DNA from: Aeromonas veronii
GTDB lineage: Bacteria > Pseudomonadota > Gammaproteobacteria > Enterobacterales > Aeromonadaceae
Direction: 5' to 3'
Assembly: GCA_041319085.1 (NCBI GenBank)
Contig: CP101033.1
Span: 335,001 to 399,000, forward strand
Length of the DNA stretch: 64,000 bases
The notes under the pieces were generated by a model that saw nothing but the letters and a program-made list of their open reading frames with translations, was not told where the DNA came from and made no database searches. A program made the position numbers and the translations under genes. Of this stretch, positions 30,370 to 40,715 are shown piece after piece; position 1 is the first letter of the stretch; each line of letters begins with the position of its first letter.

Positions 30370-31685
30370 GCCGCCACCTCGCTCTTGGGTGGTTGCCAGC
30401 CACGCAGATCAATTTTTCCAGTCACGGCGGCGGAAATCAGGGCGATGCGGCGCTCTTGGATGAACTGTATTGCCTTATTCGCTGTTGCTATCAACAGATC
30501 TAGTTTTTCGATTTTACAAACAATCGTCGAAATAATTTCTTTTTGCTCTTCTATCGGTGGGATAGGAATACGACATTCGCCCAAGGCATCCCTATTTATT
30601 TTTGGCATGGCGACTCGATCAGCTTGATTAACAGCAAATCGAGTAAAACAGTCTGATAGCAAAAACCAGACAAGGAAATCATTTGCTAATGCTTTGCACC
30701 CATTTATTGGGTACATGTCAGCACTACAGATTACATCATCCTTAGGGCTAATACAGGCTTTTGCTAATGCAGGACGTATTTTGCTATATATAACCTCGCC
30801 TTTTTTACATAGATATTTCCCACTGTCGGCGCCTTGTTCTTCAGCTGTTTGTAATTCAAGTAAACGACCTGTTCCACTTTCAATATGATTTGGAGCTATC
30901 AGTATATAGTCTTTATATGGCTTAACCGTTGGATCCACCTGACCATTGCGAATGTTGGCACAATGGTTAAATTTCATTACATCCCAATGCTCCGGCACTT
31001 CCCCAAGCCATTCTACGCCGGAGTCTTTCATCGGGGCATTGGGGTTTAACCCCTTGGTGACAGCATGGGAGATCACCGCCTGACGCTTTTCTTTCAGCAA
31101 TTCAATCAATTGCTGCTGCTTGGCGATCAGCTGATCGATACGGGCCGTTTCGTAGTCGAGGAAGGCGGCGATGGTGCGTTGTTCTTCGATATTGGGTATG
31201 GGTATGTTTATATTTTTCATCTCTGAATAGTTTGTACTCCAGAGATCGGCAACTATGCCTTTACCAAAGCGATAGAATTCTTCCTGGAAGGGGTAACTTC
31301 TCAATAAGTGATGCACAAACTGTGGTTCAATTGATCTAAGTTCCAATACAATGCTTATTAATGATACTGAACCATCTAAATTAGATATACCTGACGAACC
31401 TTTTCTATCAGAGCGACTGTTGATTACAAAATCATCTTTTCGAACCAGCTTTCTATTATCACCAGCATCTGACTTTGCTGCCGTATCTAGTTGCGGAACA
31501 ATTCCATTCTTAGTCACAGACAATGGAAGATATTCTTTATCACTACATTTTTCACGACGCTCGAACAAATACTGTCCAAGTCGCTTAACTTGCCATGCTG
31601 CTGGTAACTCACCCAACCACTCCACGCCTGAATCTTTATATTCAGGATAAGGCTGATACTTCCCCAACTGATTTACGGCACTCAT
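30366..31685 (-). CDS. hsdS: type I restriction-modification specificity subunit
   Basis: 439 aa with two target-recognition domains, each opened by a related sequence: [20 protein letters not shown] near residue 17 and [20 protein letters not shown] near 222. Each is followed by a long spacer helix ([20 protein letters not shown] after the first). The half domains set a bipartite recognition sequence that cannot be predicted here. The coding is visibly more AT-rich within both recognition domains, as is common for shuffled TRDs. It overlaps hsdM by 4 bp and the DUF1643 gene by 4 bp. Confidence 0.94.
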   Translation of the reverse strand: MSAVNQLGKYQPYPEYKDSGVEWLGELPAAWQVKRLGQYLFERREKCSDKEYLPLSVTKNGIVPQLDTAAKSDAGDNRKLVRKDDFVINSRSDRKGSSGISNLDGSVSLISIVLELRSIEPQFVHHLLRSYPFQEEFYRFGKGIVADLWSTNYSEMKNINIPIPNIEEQRTIAAFLDYETARIDQLIAKQQQLIELLKEKRQAVISHAVTKGLNPNAPMKDSGVEWLGEVPEHWDVMKFNHCANIRNGQVDPTVKPYKDYILIAPNHIESGTGRLLELQTAEEQGADSGKYLCKKGEVIYSKIRPALAKACISPKDDVICSADMYPINGCKALANDFLVWFLLSDCFTRFAVNQADRVAMPKINRDALGECRIPIPPIEEQKEIISTIVCKIEKLDLLIATANKAIQFIQERRIALISAAVTGKIDLRGWQPPKSEVAA

Positions 31686-33655
31686 GAATGCACCTCGGCC
31701 AGCAGTTGCATAATCTCCTTGGCGACCGCATCCAGATCGGCATCAATCTCGGCCAGCGGGCGCGGCGGCTGGTATTGGTAGAAGTGGCGGTTAAATGGAA
31801 TTTCGTAACCGACTATGCCCACCTGGCCATCCAGCGGATCGGTCTTGCTGACATCAATCCAGGCATCGGGCACATGGGGCCGCACCTCACGCTCAAGATA
31901 GGCGTGAATATCTTCACCCAGCGGCACGTTTTCGTAATCGCGCAGCTCGGAGCTGGCCTCCGGCTCGCCCTTGCTTATACAGACCTTGGCAGCATCATCC
32001 TGCTCACCAAGCTGATTGATGAGCAGCTTGAAGGCCGGGGCGGGCAGCTTGGTATCAGCGAGCGCTTTGTTAAGCTGCTTTTTAAACTGCTCGCGGCACA
32101 GCAGCTGTTCCGGCAGTTGTGGCAGCGCGGCGAGAATGGCCGCTTGCAGACAGGCGTCGAGCTTCTCCCACCCCTTGTCGGCTTGCAGGGCCGCCAGACG
32201 CTCGGCATCCTGCGGATAGAAGGCCAGCTTCAATGGCCGCTCCACCGTGATGCGGCGATAGCCAAAGGCCGAGGTCGGGAAGATCTTGGCTATGGGGCTG
32301 GCTTCATAGCGGCTATAAAGGGCGACGATCTGGTTGATGGCCTCATCGCTTAACTGTTTGCGCTTGGAGCCCAAGGATTTCCGCATTGGGGTGTGCAAGT
32401 CGCTGGCATTGATGAGCAGCACCTTGCCCTTGCGCTCGGCAGGCTTATGGTTGGAGAGCACCCAGATATAGGTGGCAATGCCGGTGTTGTAGAACATGTC
32501 GGTGGGCAGAGCGACCAGGGCATCGAGCAGATCATTTTCCAGCACATAGCGGCGGATCTCGCTTTCACCACTACCGGCGCCGCCAGTAAACAGCGGCGAG
32601 CCGTTCAGGATAATGCCGATACGCGAGCCTTCGCTGTTGGCACTGGCCGGGCGCATCTTGGAGATCAGGTGCAGCAGAAACAGCAAGGAGCCGTCAGAGA
32701 CGCGCGGCAGACCGGGGCCGAAGCGGCCTTCAAAGCCTTTGCGCTGATGTTCATCGCTGACCTGCTTTTCCACCTTCTTCCAGTCCACGCCGAAGGGCGG
32801 GTTGGAGAGGCAGTAGTCGAACCGCTCGAACGGCAACTGGTCGTCACTTAAGGTGTTCCCCAGCTTGATATGGCTGATGTCCTGGCCCTTGATCAGCATG
32901 TCCGCCTTGCAGATGGCGTAAGACTCGGGGTTGAGCTCCTGCCCAAAAGTGGCCAGACGGGCCGCCGGGTTGAGCTCATGCAGGTACTCCATGCCGCAGG
33001 AGAGAAAGCCGCCGGTGCCAGCGGTGGGGTCATAGATGGAACGCACCACGCCGGGCTTGGTCAGGGCTTCGTTATCGCTGGCAAACACCAGCGAGGTGGT
33101 GAGCCGCACGATATCGCGCGGGGTAAAGTGCTCCCCGGCAGTCTCGTTCGAGCTTTCGGCGAAGCGGCGGATCAGCTCTTCGAACACCAGCCCCATGTCG
33201 TAGTTATCGACCGCCTCGGGGGAGAGATCGACATTGGCAAACGAGCGCACCACCTTGTAGAGCAGATTGGCATCTTCGAGCAGGCCGATGCTGGCCTCGA
33301 AGTTGAAATGCTCGAACACCTCGCGGGCATCGGTCGAGAAGGCGCGCACATAGGCATCCAGGTTATCGCCAATGTGATTTTCACCCAGCGAATCGAGCGT
33401 CAGTTTGGAGGTGTTATAGAAGCTCTGGCCCGCGGCGCTGAGCAGCAGCTTGTCGCGAGCAACCTCGGGCAGCGCCTTGGTGCTCTCGACGGCAACGAGC
33501 ACCTTCTGCTTGTTGGCTTCCAGCACGCATTCGAGGCGGCGCAATACGGTAAAGGGAAGAATAATGCGCCCATACTGGGACTGTTTGAAATCACCGCGCA
33601 ACAGGTCGGCGACCGACCAGATCAGCGAGGCCAGAGAGGCAATATTGGTTTTCAT
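31682..33655 (-). CDS. hsdM: type I restriction-modification N6-adenine methyltransferase subunit
   Basis: 657 aa from the ATG at 33655 (AAGGAAT upstream). It methylates adenine on the site recognised by HsdS. The N-terminal HsdM domain covers about 1-150; SAM-binding motif DPTAGTGG is at 209-216; catalytic motif IV NPPF is at 285-288 ([11 protein letters not shown]). First gene of the operon hsdM-hsdS-DUF1643-hsdR. The 247 bp upstream must hold the promoter and end at the IS5 insertion, which could alter expression. Confidence 0.95.
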   Translation of the reverse strand: MKTNIASLASLIWSVADLLRGDFKQSQYGRIILPFTVLRRLECVLEANKQKVLVAVESTKALPEVARDKLLLSAAGQSFYNTSKLTLDSLGENHIGDNLDAYVRAFSTDAREVFEHFNFEASIGLLEDANLLYKVVRSFANVDLSPEAVDNYDMGLVFEELIRRFAESSNETAGEHFTPRDIVRLTTSLVFASDNEALTKPGVVRSIYDPTAGTGGFLSCGMEYLHELNPAARLATFGQELNPESYAICKADMLIKGQDISHIKLGNTLSDDQLPFERFDYCLSNPPFGVDWKKVEKQVSDEHQRKGFEGRFGPGLPRVSDGSLLFLLHLISKMRPASANSEGSRIGIILNGSPLFTGGAGSGESEIRRYVLENDLLDALVALPTDMFYNTGIATYIWVLSNHKPAERKGKVLLINASDLHTPMRKSLGSKRKQLSDEAINQIVALYSRYEASPIAKIFPTSAFGYRRITVERPLKLAFYPQDAERLAALQADKGWEKLDACLQAAILAALPQLPEQLLCREQFKKQLNKALADTKLPAPAFKLLINQLGEQDDAAKVCISKGEPEASSELRDYENVPLGEDIHAYLEREVRPHVPDAWIDVSKTDPLDGQVGIVGYEIPFNRHFYQYQPPRPLAEIDADLDAVAKEIMQLLAEVHS

Positions 33656-33902
33656 ACGATTCCTTATTACCGCCGGACAAGGCCGGAGGGGCTGAGCCAA
33701 GTGCGTCTGAGCTTACCATAGCGAGCCCCGCTTGCGGGCAGATAGGCGAACAAGATCAGAGCATTAGCTCATAGTTTACGGAGGTTATGCGGGCGAAACA
33801 CCCCTGAACGGAAACCCATGTCGCGTTTTCAGGCAGATGGGGCGATAACGCCATGGCGTGGCGGCTGACCCTTGGCATTGTCTAGCGCCCGTGACGAGCT
33901 AG

Positions 33903-35096
<1,194 letters not shown>

Positions 35097-35126
35097 CTAG
35101 AAGTACGTTGCGGTGCCGTTTGCTAG

Positions 35127-35235
35127 GGAAGGTGCGAATAAGTCATATGGCACGAGAGCATTTACTGGTAACCCATTGATATTAAATGACTAAAATTTTC
35201 ATTTTTTGTTCGTGGGATACTTGTTCGCACTTTCC
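35127..35235. mobile_element. 109-bp miniature element with IS5-like ends
   Basis: 16-bp terminal repeats: GGAAGGTGCGAATAAG on the left and GGAAAGTGCGAACAAG reversed on the right (14 of 16 identical, and 15-16 of 16 to IS5 ends). Flanks CTAG (35123-35126) and CTAA (35236-35239) are near-duplicates of a YTAR target. The interior is AT-rich and unlike IS5. It supplies the last codons of the recombinase-like gene at 35199. Confidence 0.65.
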
Positions 35236-35810
35236 CTAAGAGCCATAGCCAACTGAGCAATGGTAATTAAGCTCTTTTCATAAGCTCGTACAACCGCCTC
35301 GTTGAACGCTTGAAGTTCATTATCCGTCAACGGCCCCTCTAGAGGATCCAATCGCTTAACCGCATCCCCCTTACGCACCCCTTTTAGCCTCCATCCATCA
35401 AGTAAACACACCACGTTCTTGCTAACACCGGAATAACCCAGCTTGTGCCACTGTCGCAGGAAGGTGCGAACAACACCTAACCGATATTCATGAGCCGCAT
35501 CCAAAGAAGACCTGTATCCAATCAACATGACATCGTCAATACGAGTAGCTTTAGTTGCACGAATCATTGCTAAGAAACACCAGAAACTACTATGTACGTG
35601 AGCAGCAGACATGTTCCTTGCATAAAATGACAGTGTATAAAGAGCCCCCTTCAGAGACTCTGGTTCCAGAAGTCCATGTAGCACTCCAACCGGAATAGAG
35701 GTGTTTTTATCTAGCCGCCATTTTTGATCATGCAGCATAAAATAGTATCCGTTCGCCCTTGCCGAGATTCGCTCGGGATCTAATGCTGGTAAGATGCTAT
35801 TCGTCATCAT
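35199..35810 (-). CDS. recombinase-companion protein, 3' end altered by miniature element
   Basis: 203 aa as read. The body resembles the N-terminal core-binding region of long tyrosine recombinases (AHEYRLGVVRTFLRQWHKL, then DPLEGPLTDNELQAFNEAVV). No catalytic Arg/His/Arg/Tyr set is visible. The last about 12 codons (from RESANKYP) come from the IS5-like miniature element, so the native end is lost; with both insertions removed the frame would end SKRHRNVLLARHGR. It overlaps the upstream recombinase gene by 14 bp, implying coupled translation. Probably a damaged partner of that recombinase. Confidence 0.6.
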   Translation of the reverse strand: MMTNSILPALDPERISARANGYYFMLHDQKWRLDKNTSIPVGVLHGLLEPESLKGALYTLSFYARNMSAAHVHSSFWCFLAMIRATKATRIDDVMLIGYRSSLDAAHEYRLGVVRTFLRQWHKLGYSGVSKNVVCLLDGWRLKGVRKGDAVKRLDPLEGPLTDNELQAFNEAVVRAYEKSLITIAQLAMALRESANKYPTNKK

Positions 35811-37044
35811 TCTTCAAGTCCTCAGGCAAGCGAGTACCGTTAGCTTTTTGTAATGCCAAAGCGGCCTCAAACCCTTTTTGCTGAATGAAACGCTTGTTGT
35901 AAGTCGCTGCGGTTCCTGAGCCCGCCCTCCAACCCATTAAGTACGAGCGGACTTGCTCTTGGCGTTCCTCGCTGACTTGCTCATCCATGGCATCCATTCG
36001 CTCTGAAAACTTGCGATTCCATGTGTGACGGAGCGAGTGCCCTGTTGCTGCATACAATTGCGGCGAAACGGCCCTGACCACGGTAAATATTTTGTGATAC
36101 CCCCCCTTGGAGATAGGGTTTCCCACAGTTGGCCCACGCTTGTAAGTCACGAACAGGTAGTCATTTTTCTTCGCATTTCGGACATTACGACGATCTTGGG
36201 TGATATAACGATGCAGTTCTTGAACTAAGGATTCAGCCAACGGTAATAGCCGCTCTCTAGTTTTAGCATTAGGCTCATTGGTTCTCGAATCCGCTCGTTC
36301 ATCTGCTCGCCTCACGACACGGATCCTGTTCGTGCTAAAATCGATATCCTGTATTCTGATGTTTAACAATTCACCACCTCGAATACCAAGATAAAACAGA
36401 AGCAAGATCATCAGTCGATTGCGACGCTGGACATCTATTGAGAAAGGGTTTGACTCTGATCCAGGCTGGATGAGTTCAAATAGTGCATCCAATTGAACAT
36501 CACTCAATGACCTGTCTTGCAAATCACTGTTTCTGCCCTTTTTAGACGGTCGCCGCATCTTTGTCTGCTCCGCCATGGCATTGATCTGTTCAACAACTTC
36601 CAATTCTGGCGTCTTTAAGATATGCATCGCATACCAGCGTAAGTAGTTGGCAAAGGTTGTCAGCCGAGAATGCTGTGTCCCGTTATCAACGGTATTGATC
36701 GTTGCATCTTCCAACCAAGGTTTAGAGGGCACCATCAATGGCTTCTTTCCTTGCTTGCACTGAGCAAAATCGCGCAGATCGTCCAGCTCATGTGGCTTAA
36801 AGAAGTCTTTGTTCAAAAACCGCTGCTCAAGGTTAATGCCTCGACGATCTACAAAGCGTAACAACAAGACTAGGTTGTTAGCAGCAGCTAGCGTTGTTGA
36901 GAAAGCATTGCCTCTATTGCGGATTTGGGTTGTTAAAAACAAAGTTGGGTAATACATGGGAAGGCCAGTAGCACGATCCACCACCATGCAGTAGCGCTCG
37001 CCACTATCCATGACAAATGTTGTAACTCTGTAGTTCTTTTCCAT
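35797..37044 (-). CDS. tyrosine-type site-specific recombinase/integrase
   Basis: 415 aa from the ATG at 37044; an in-frame ATG at 37065 is possible and neither has a strong ribosome site. Catalytic residues in order: R222 (LGIRGGELLNIRI), H336 and R339 (TGHSLRHTWN), W372 in place of the second His (MGWRAGSG) and Y382 (ATYNKRF). The N-terminal 180 residues form a core-binding domain unlike XerC/D. Sited between ssb and a restriction-modification operon, it probably moved this island. It overlaps the next recombinase-like gene. The target site is not identified. Confidence 0.82.
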   Translation of the reverse strand: MEKNYRVTTFVMDSGERYCMVVDRATGLPMYYPTLFLTTQIRNRGNAFSTTLAAANNLVLLLRFVDRRGINLEQRFLNKDFFKPHELDDLRDFAQCKQGKKPLMVPSKPWLEDATINTVDNGTQHSRLTTFANYLRWYAMHILKTPELEVVEQINAMAEQTKMRRPSKKGRNSDLQDRSLSDVQLDALFELIQPGSESNPFSIDVQRRNRLMILLLFYLGIRGGELLNIRIQDIDFSTNRIRVVRRADERADSRTNEPNAKTRERLLPLAESLVQELHRYITQDRRNVRNAKKNDYLFVTYKRGPTVGNPISKGGYHKIFTVVRAVSPQLYAATGHSLRHTWNRKFSERMDAMDEQVSEERQEQVRSYLMGWRAGSGTAATYNKRFIQQKGFEAALALQKANGTRLPEDLKNDDE

Positions 37045-37139
37045 GCGCCCACAACCCATAAACATTACATAATTACAAGGTACACTACATGTTAAACATC
37101 ACCAATTGATACAAGACACTTTCTCCCGGCGTTAGAAAC

Positions 37140-37166
37140 AAAAAACCCCTGCTTTAACAGGGGCCT
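37140..37166 (-). terminator. ssb terminator
   Basis: On the minus strand CCCCTG / CAGGGG with a 6-nt loop then TTTTTTG, 38 bp past the ssb stop. Confidence 0.85.
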
Positions 37167-37203
37167 ATGCGTCAATTCTTTACATTTTGTTCTAAGGTCA
37201 ATC

Positions 37204-37791
37204 TCAGAACGGGATATCGTCGTCGAAATCCATCGGCGGCTCGTTATATACCGGCGGCGCAGATTGTGGCTGCTGGGCCGGACGGCTGTAGCCACCTTGC
37301 TGCTGCATGTTTTGCTGCGGAGCCGGCGCCGGGCGCTGCTGATTCATCGGCTGCTGGGCAGGCATGCTCTGCTGCGGCTGACCCCAGTTGCCCTGGGATT
37401 GACCACCCATGTTCTGGCCCATGCCCTGACCACCTTGCGGACGGCCACCCAGCATCTGCATCACGCCAGTGAAGCTGTCGACCAGCACTTCAGTGGTGTA
37501 GCGCTCCTGGCCGCTCTGATCTTGCCATTTGCGGGTCTGCAGTTTGCCTTCCACATAGACCTGGGAGCCCTTCTTCAGGTATTCGCCAGCCACTTCGGCC
37601 AGCTTGCCCATGAAGACAACGCGGTGCCATTCGGTACGCTCTTTCTGCTCACCGGTCTGCTTGTCGCGCCAGGTTTCAGAGGTAGCCAGAGTAATGTTGG
37701 TCACAGCACCGCCACTCGGCATGTAGCGTACTTCCGGGTCTTGCCCGAGGTTACCGATCAGAATGACTTTATTGATGCCTCGACTGGCCAT
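37204..37791 (-). CDS. ssb: single-stranded DNA-binding protein SSB
   Basis: 195 aa. OB-fold domain about 1-112 ([20 protein letters not shown] and [19 protein letters not shown]). A Gln/Gly/Pro-rich linker of about 70 residues follows, then the acidic protein-docking tip DFDDDIPF. It coats ssDNA as a tetramer and recruits repair and replication enzymes. ATG at 37791. Longer than E. coli SSB (178 aa) because of the linker. uvrA, its usual neighbour in related bacteria, is not seen here. Confidence 0.97.
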   Translation of the reverse strand: MASRGINKVILIGNLGQDPEVRYMPSGGAVTNITLATSETWRDKQTGEQKERTEWHRVVFMGKLAEVAGEYLKKGSQVYVEGKLQTRKWQDQSGQERYTTEVLVDSFTGVMQMLGGRPQGGQGMGQNMGGQSQGNWGQPQQSMPAQQPMNQQRPAPAPQQNMQQQGGYSRPAQQPQSAPPVYNEPPMDFDDDIPF

Positions 37792-38113
37792 AATCTCTCT
37801 TCCACCTTATTTACCGGCCAGGTCGAAACCTGGTCCAACACGACTAGATACCTGATTAGTTGCTGTGTGCGGGACACAATGTCCCGCAGACGCATGTGGC
37901 GGTCATAGTAACAGTTGCGAAGCGGATTGGCAGCATCCTTAACCAGCTTGATGTGTCAAAGGTAGCGGCTGGCTCCTGTTGTGGCGATAGCCGGGTTGCA
38001 GCTGTTTCCGGCGTGTCTGGCATCACATGTCTGCCATATATTCCTGTTATGCTGGCCGACTGGCGAATGGTAACTGGTTTTTAAATAGAATAAAAACATA
38101 TGGTTACGATATT

Positions 38114-38132
38114 TATGAGATCCATTCTCATA
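38114..38132. promoter_or_regulatory. Fur-like palindrome
   Basis: TATGAGA-TCCAT-TCTCATA, a perfect inverted repeat with a 5-bp centre. About 15 of 19 positions agree with the Fur-box form AATGAGAATCATTCTCATT. It is AT-rich around the site. No coding gene starts close by on either strand. Confidence 0.4.
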
Positions 38133-38294
38133 CTTTTTAATATTGTGCTCCCATACCTCCTTGGTTGACTCAGTAGGCGAGATGAGGTGGTTTATCGCTG
38201 CATTCTATCAGGCGGTGCGAGGCTGATTTGGCAGCAGGGGATGGGCGATGTTGAACGGTGCGGGAGCATCGCTACAATTCGCGCTGCAATAACA

Positions 38295-38316
38295 CAGCCC
38301 GCCGCTTGGCGGGCCA
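38295..38316 (-). terminator. hairpin after the SanA-like gene
   Basis: GCCCGCC / GGCGGGC with a 4-nt loop, 8 bp past the stop. The following T run is weak (TGTGTTATT). Confidence 0.55.
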
Positions 38317-38321
38317 TCTGT

Positions 38322-39182
38322 TTATGGTGCGGCTGTGCTGACGCTGGCAGCGGAAGAGGCCACTGGTAATGTGGGCAAGGTCGTGGTGGGCGTCTCGGCG
38401 GCGGTTTCTGCCGCGGGTTTGGCGGGCGTGACCGGTTCAGTGGCTGCTGCTGGCTTGGCCTCATCCACAGCAGGTTTGGGCTGTTTGAGGCAGGGGTGCA
38501 GACTGCCGATGGTGCTCAGAGATTGGCAAGGCACTGGCAGGCCGATGGGCACCGGTGCTCCGAGAAACTTTGGCCCCTTGTCCAGCACATAAAGATCGAG
38601 CAGCCCCATCAGGCGGGCAAATACCTCCCGCACCCGGGTGCGGATCCCCTGATAGGCACTGGGGTCTTCGGCATTGAAGCCGACCGCGTCGATACCGAAA
38701 TGACGGGCGATGAAAATGGCCCGCTCGTTATGAAAGCTCTGGGAGACCACGGTAAAGCGATCCTGACCGAACACCTCTTTGGCGCGCACCACAGAGTCGA
38801 GGGTGCGGAATCCGGCGAAATCCATGTAAATAGCGGAGGCGGGGATACCCGCCTTGATCAGGGCGCGGCGCATCTGGCGCGGCTCGTTGTACTGCACGGT
38901 GGCGTTGTCACCGGAGACGATGATGAAGTCCACTTTGGCGTTGTTGTAGAGCTCGGTCGCCGCCTTGATGCGGTATTTGAAGTAGTGGTTGGGGCCGCCA
39001 CCGGAGAGATATTTGGAGGTGCCCAGCACCACCGCAACCCTATTGTAGGGCACCTGGTTTACTTGATCGTAGGTGTAGTGGCGGGCATCTGAGACGATCC
39101 ACTCGCTGTAGCTCAGCAGCATGGCAATCAGGGCCAGCAGCAAAACGAGGCAGGCGAGGAGGATCTTGGCAAACTTCTTCAT
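38322..39182 (-). CDS. SanA/YdcF-family (DUF218) inner-membrane protein
   Basis: 286 aa. One N-terminal membrane helix (about residues 6-26), then a DUF218 domain facing the periplasm: VPYNRVAVVLGTSKYLSGG, VDFIIVSGDNATVQYNEPRQ and FRTLDSVVRAKEVFGQDRF. The family includes SanA (envelope permeability, vancomycin sensitivity at high temperature) and YdcF/ElyC. This protein has an extra Pro/Ala-rich C-terminal tail of about 60 residues not present in E. coli SanA (239 aa). The exact role is unknown. Confidence 0.85.
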   Translation of the reverse strand: MKKFAKILLACLVLLLALIAMLLSYSEWIVSDARHYTYDQVNQVPYNRVAVVLGTSKYLSGGGPNHYFKYRIKAATELYNNAKVDFIIVSGDNATVQYNEPRQMRRALIKAGIPASAIYMDFAGFRTLDSVVRAKEVFGQDRFTVVSQSFHNERAIFIARHFGIDAVGFNAEDPSAYQGIRTRVREVFARLMGLLDLYVLDKGPKFLGAPVPIGLPVPCQSLSTIGSLHPCLKQPKPAVDEAKPAAATEPVTPAKPAAETAAETPTTTLPTLPVASSAASVSTAAP

Positions 39183-39599
39183 GCGCGGTGCGGTCAGGAT
39201 CTGAAGTGGGGAATGGCTATCGGTATTCTATTACAACTCTGACGCTGGCGTCAGGCTTGATGAGGGGCGTACGTCTCATTCGGGCAGAGGTTGTCGTAAA
39301 AACAAGGGGCAGATGAGGTCGATCCCTTGATTGCGGTTATGGATGCTCAAGAGATTGCGCCAGTTCATAGCCTTCAAGGGGGTCTGTAAGGAGCCTGCAA
39401 ATCCAATGGTGTAACCCCCCCGAATGAGTCATTTTCAATAAGAAATACCTTCGTGGCCAAGCAAAAAACCTTATCGCGTCAGCGACAAAAGCGACGATGA
39501 GAGTTTTTTCAGTCTCCGTAATCTGAGGGCAAGGCCAGCGGTTCGCAGCGGAATACGACGACGATTATCAGCGCAGATGACGGCAAGCGTCAGAGCACC
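39183..39599. other. gene-poor region
   Basis: No gene with recognisable features. A minus-strand frame (39471-39731) begins in the glutathione peroxidase relic and continues as an Arg/Leu-rich tail (RTAGLALRLRRLKKLSSS) with no recognised family. Confidence 0.45.
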
Positions 39600-39815
39600 A
39601 AGCAACTCCTTGTCCAGCGGGAACCCCAGAATAATCTGTCCTTTACCCTTATCGCTTTGGTAGCGCTTCTCTAGATCACGGCACTGGCCGCTGTCGCTGC
39701 AATAGGAGGCGGTATTGACCACCAGTACCACCTAGCACTCGGTCAGTTGAGGAGCGTGTGGTGCTGGGCATGGTTGAGCTCCCGTATCTCCACATTGAAA
39801 TAATCGGGGCTCGTC
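39600..39815 (-). pseudogene. glutathione peroxidase relic
   Basis: Only the N-terminal third remains. Before the break there is FNVEIRELN, then a stop near 39735, then VLVVNTASYCSDSGQCRDLEKRYQ and ILGFP, matching the VNVASxCGxTxQYxxLExLY and VLGFP blocks of the family with the catalytic Cys retained. At least one in-frame stop and a large deletion are present. Non-functional. Confidence 0.6.
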
Positions 39816-39922
39816 GTAGAGGCCGCACCTGCTCCCAATTACAGCAGCAGAGTGACCATGTTATCGCCAGGATGCCTTATATGTTATCCATCATGCGTGG
39901 TTACGGCACCTACAGTTCACTC

Positions 39923-40492
39923 TCAATGCAGGGGAATGCGAATGCCGGTTAGCCAGCCGTGGCCCCAGAAGACCAGCAGTGCGGTGGCCACCAAGCCCGC
40001 CCCGACGCTGATGCCTGTGCCCGTCCAGTTGGCCGCCGGGCGCGATGATTTTTGCCAGTCCCGCACCGAAATCCAAGCGCTGCTCACTAGCGCCCACAGG
40101 CCGATGCCACCAAACAGCACCAGCGATCGCGCCTCGCTATTGACCAGCAGGTGGGCCACCGCCCATAGCAGGGTACCGAGCAGTTGGGGATGCACCAGCC
40201 AACGGCGTAGATGGTTGGGCCCCTGAGCGGAGAAGAAGAGGATTAGCGCAAACGGCATCATCACCGTCATGGCCATCGGCCCCCACTCGGGCAGGAAGTA
40301 GAGCGGTAACGCACTGGCTGACCGCCAGCCCGCGATGAGGCAGGCGATGGCGACAAACACCAGCAGAGAGAAGAGTCCCCTATAGCGATTCTCACCCAGC
40401 CGCTTGCGCAGCCGCGCCCGATGGGCCACCGCAAAACAGGGGTAGAGATGGATCAGGGTAAACAGTGCAACCCCCAGGGTCAGCAGGAACAT
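39923..40492 (-). CDS. NnrU-family membrane protein
   Basis: 189 aa from the ATG at 40492 (AAGGAGA upstream). About five to six membrane helices, opening FLLTLGVALFTLIHLYPCF and containing RLGENRYRGLFSLLVFVAIA and HLRRWLVHPQLLGTLLWAVAHLLVN, the conserved NnrU pattern. The family is linked to nitric-oxide/denitrification functions in alpha-proteobacteria, but its biochemical role is unknown and no denitrification genes lie nearby. Confidence 0.85.
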   Translation of the reverse strand: MFLLTLGVALFTLIHLYPCFAVAHRARLRKRLGENRYRGLFSLLVFVAIACLIAGWRSASALPLYFLPEWGPMAMTVMMPFALILFFSAQGPNHLRRWLVHPQLLGTLLWAVAHLLVNSEARSLVLFGGIGLWALVSSAWISVRDWQKSSRPAANWTGTGISVGAGLVATALLVFWGHGWLTGIRIPLH

Positions 40493-40592
40493 GAGTCTCT
40501 CCTTGTTCTTGGTACGACCACTATGCCGTAAAGGGAGATATGCGCCTATAGAAACCAGTGGCTGAGCTGGATGCAGGGAGTGCGAAGGGAAT

Positions 40593-40620
40593 AAAAAAGC
40601 CGACCTCGAAGGGTCGGCGA
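40593..40620 (-). terminator. terminator after glycerate kinase
   Basis: Minus strand GCCGACC / GGTCGGC with a 5-nt loop then TTTTTTA, about 95 bp past the stop at 40716. Confidence 0.8.
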
Positions 40621-40715
40621 AAAGGGCTAAGGGCAACCGGATTTCTCATGAGTTGAGAAAGGCCCCCACGAGGCAAGGGATGGTCGATGCCCGGATAGCA
40701 GCATCGACCCAAATA

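Larger units (their letters stand above)
37792..38321. other. 530-bp intergenic region upstream of ssb
   Basis: No convincing gene. The region holds the ssb promoter, a perfect 7-bp palindrome pair at 38114-38132 and the sanA-side hairpin at 38297-38314. A plus-strand frame of 60 codons (38187-38369) overlaps that hairpin and shows no protein-like pattern. Confidence 0.5.

Noticed and set aside
38135..38320. RyhB homologue next to the Fur-like palindrome
   Set aside because: No match to the conserved RyhB core that I know; left only as an open possibility in the findings.
38187..38369. 60-codon plus-strand frame between ssb and the SanA-like gene
   Set aside because: Overlaps a terminator-like hairpin and the SanA-type gene end; no ribosome site or conserved pattern.
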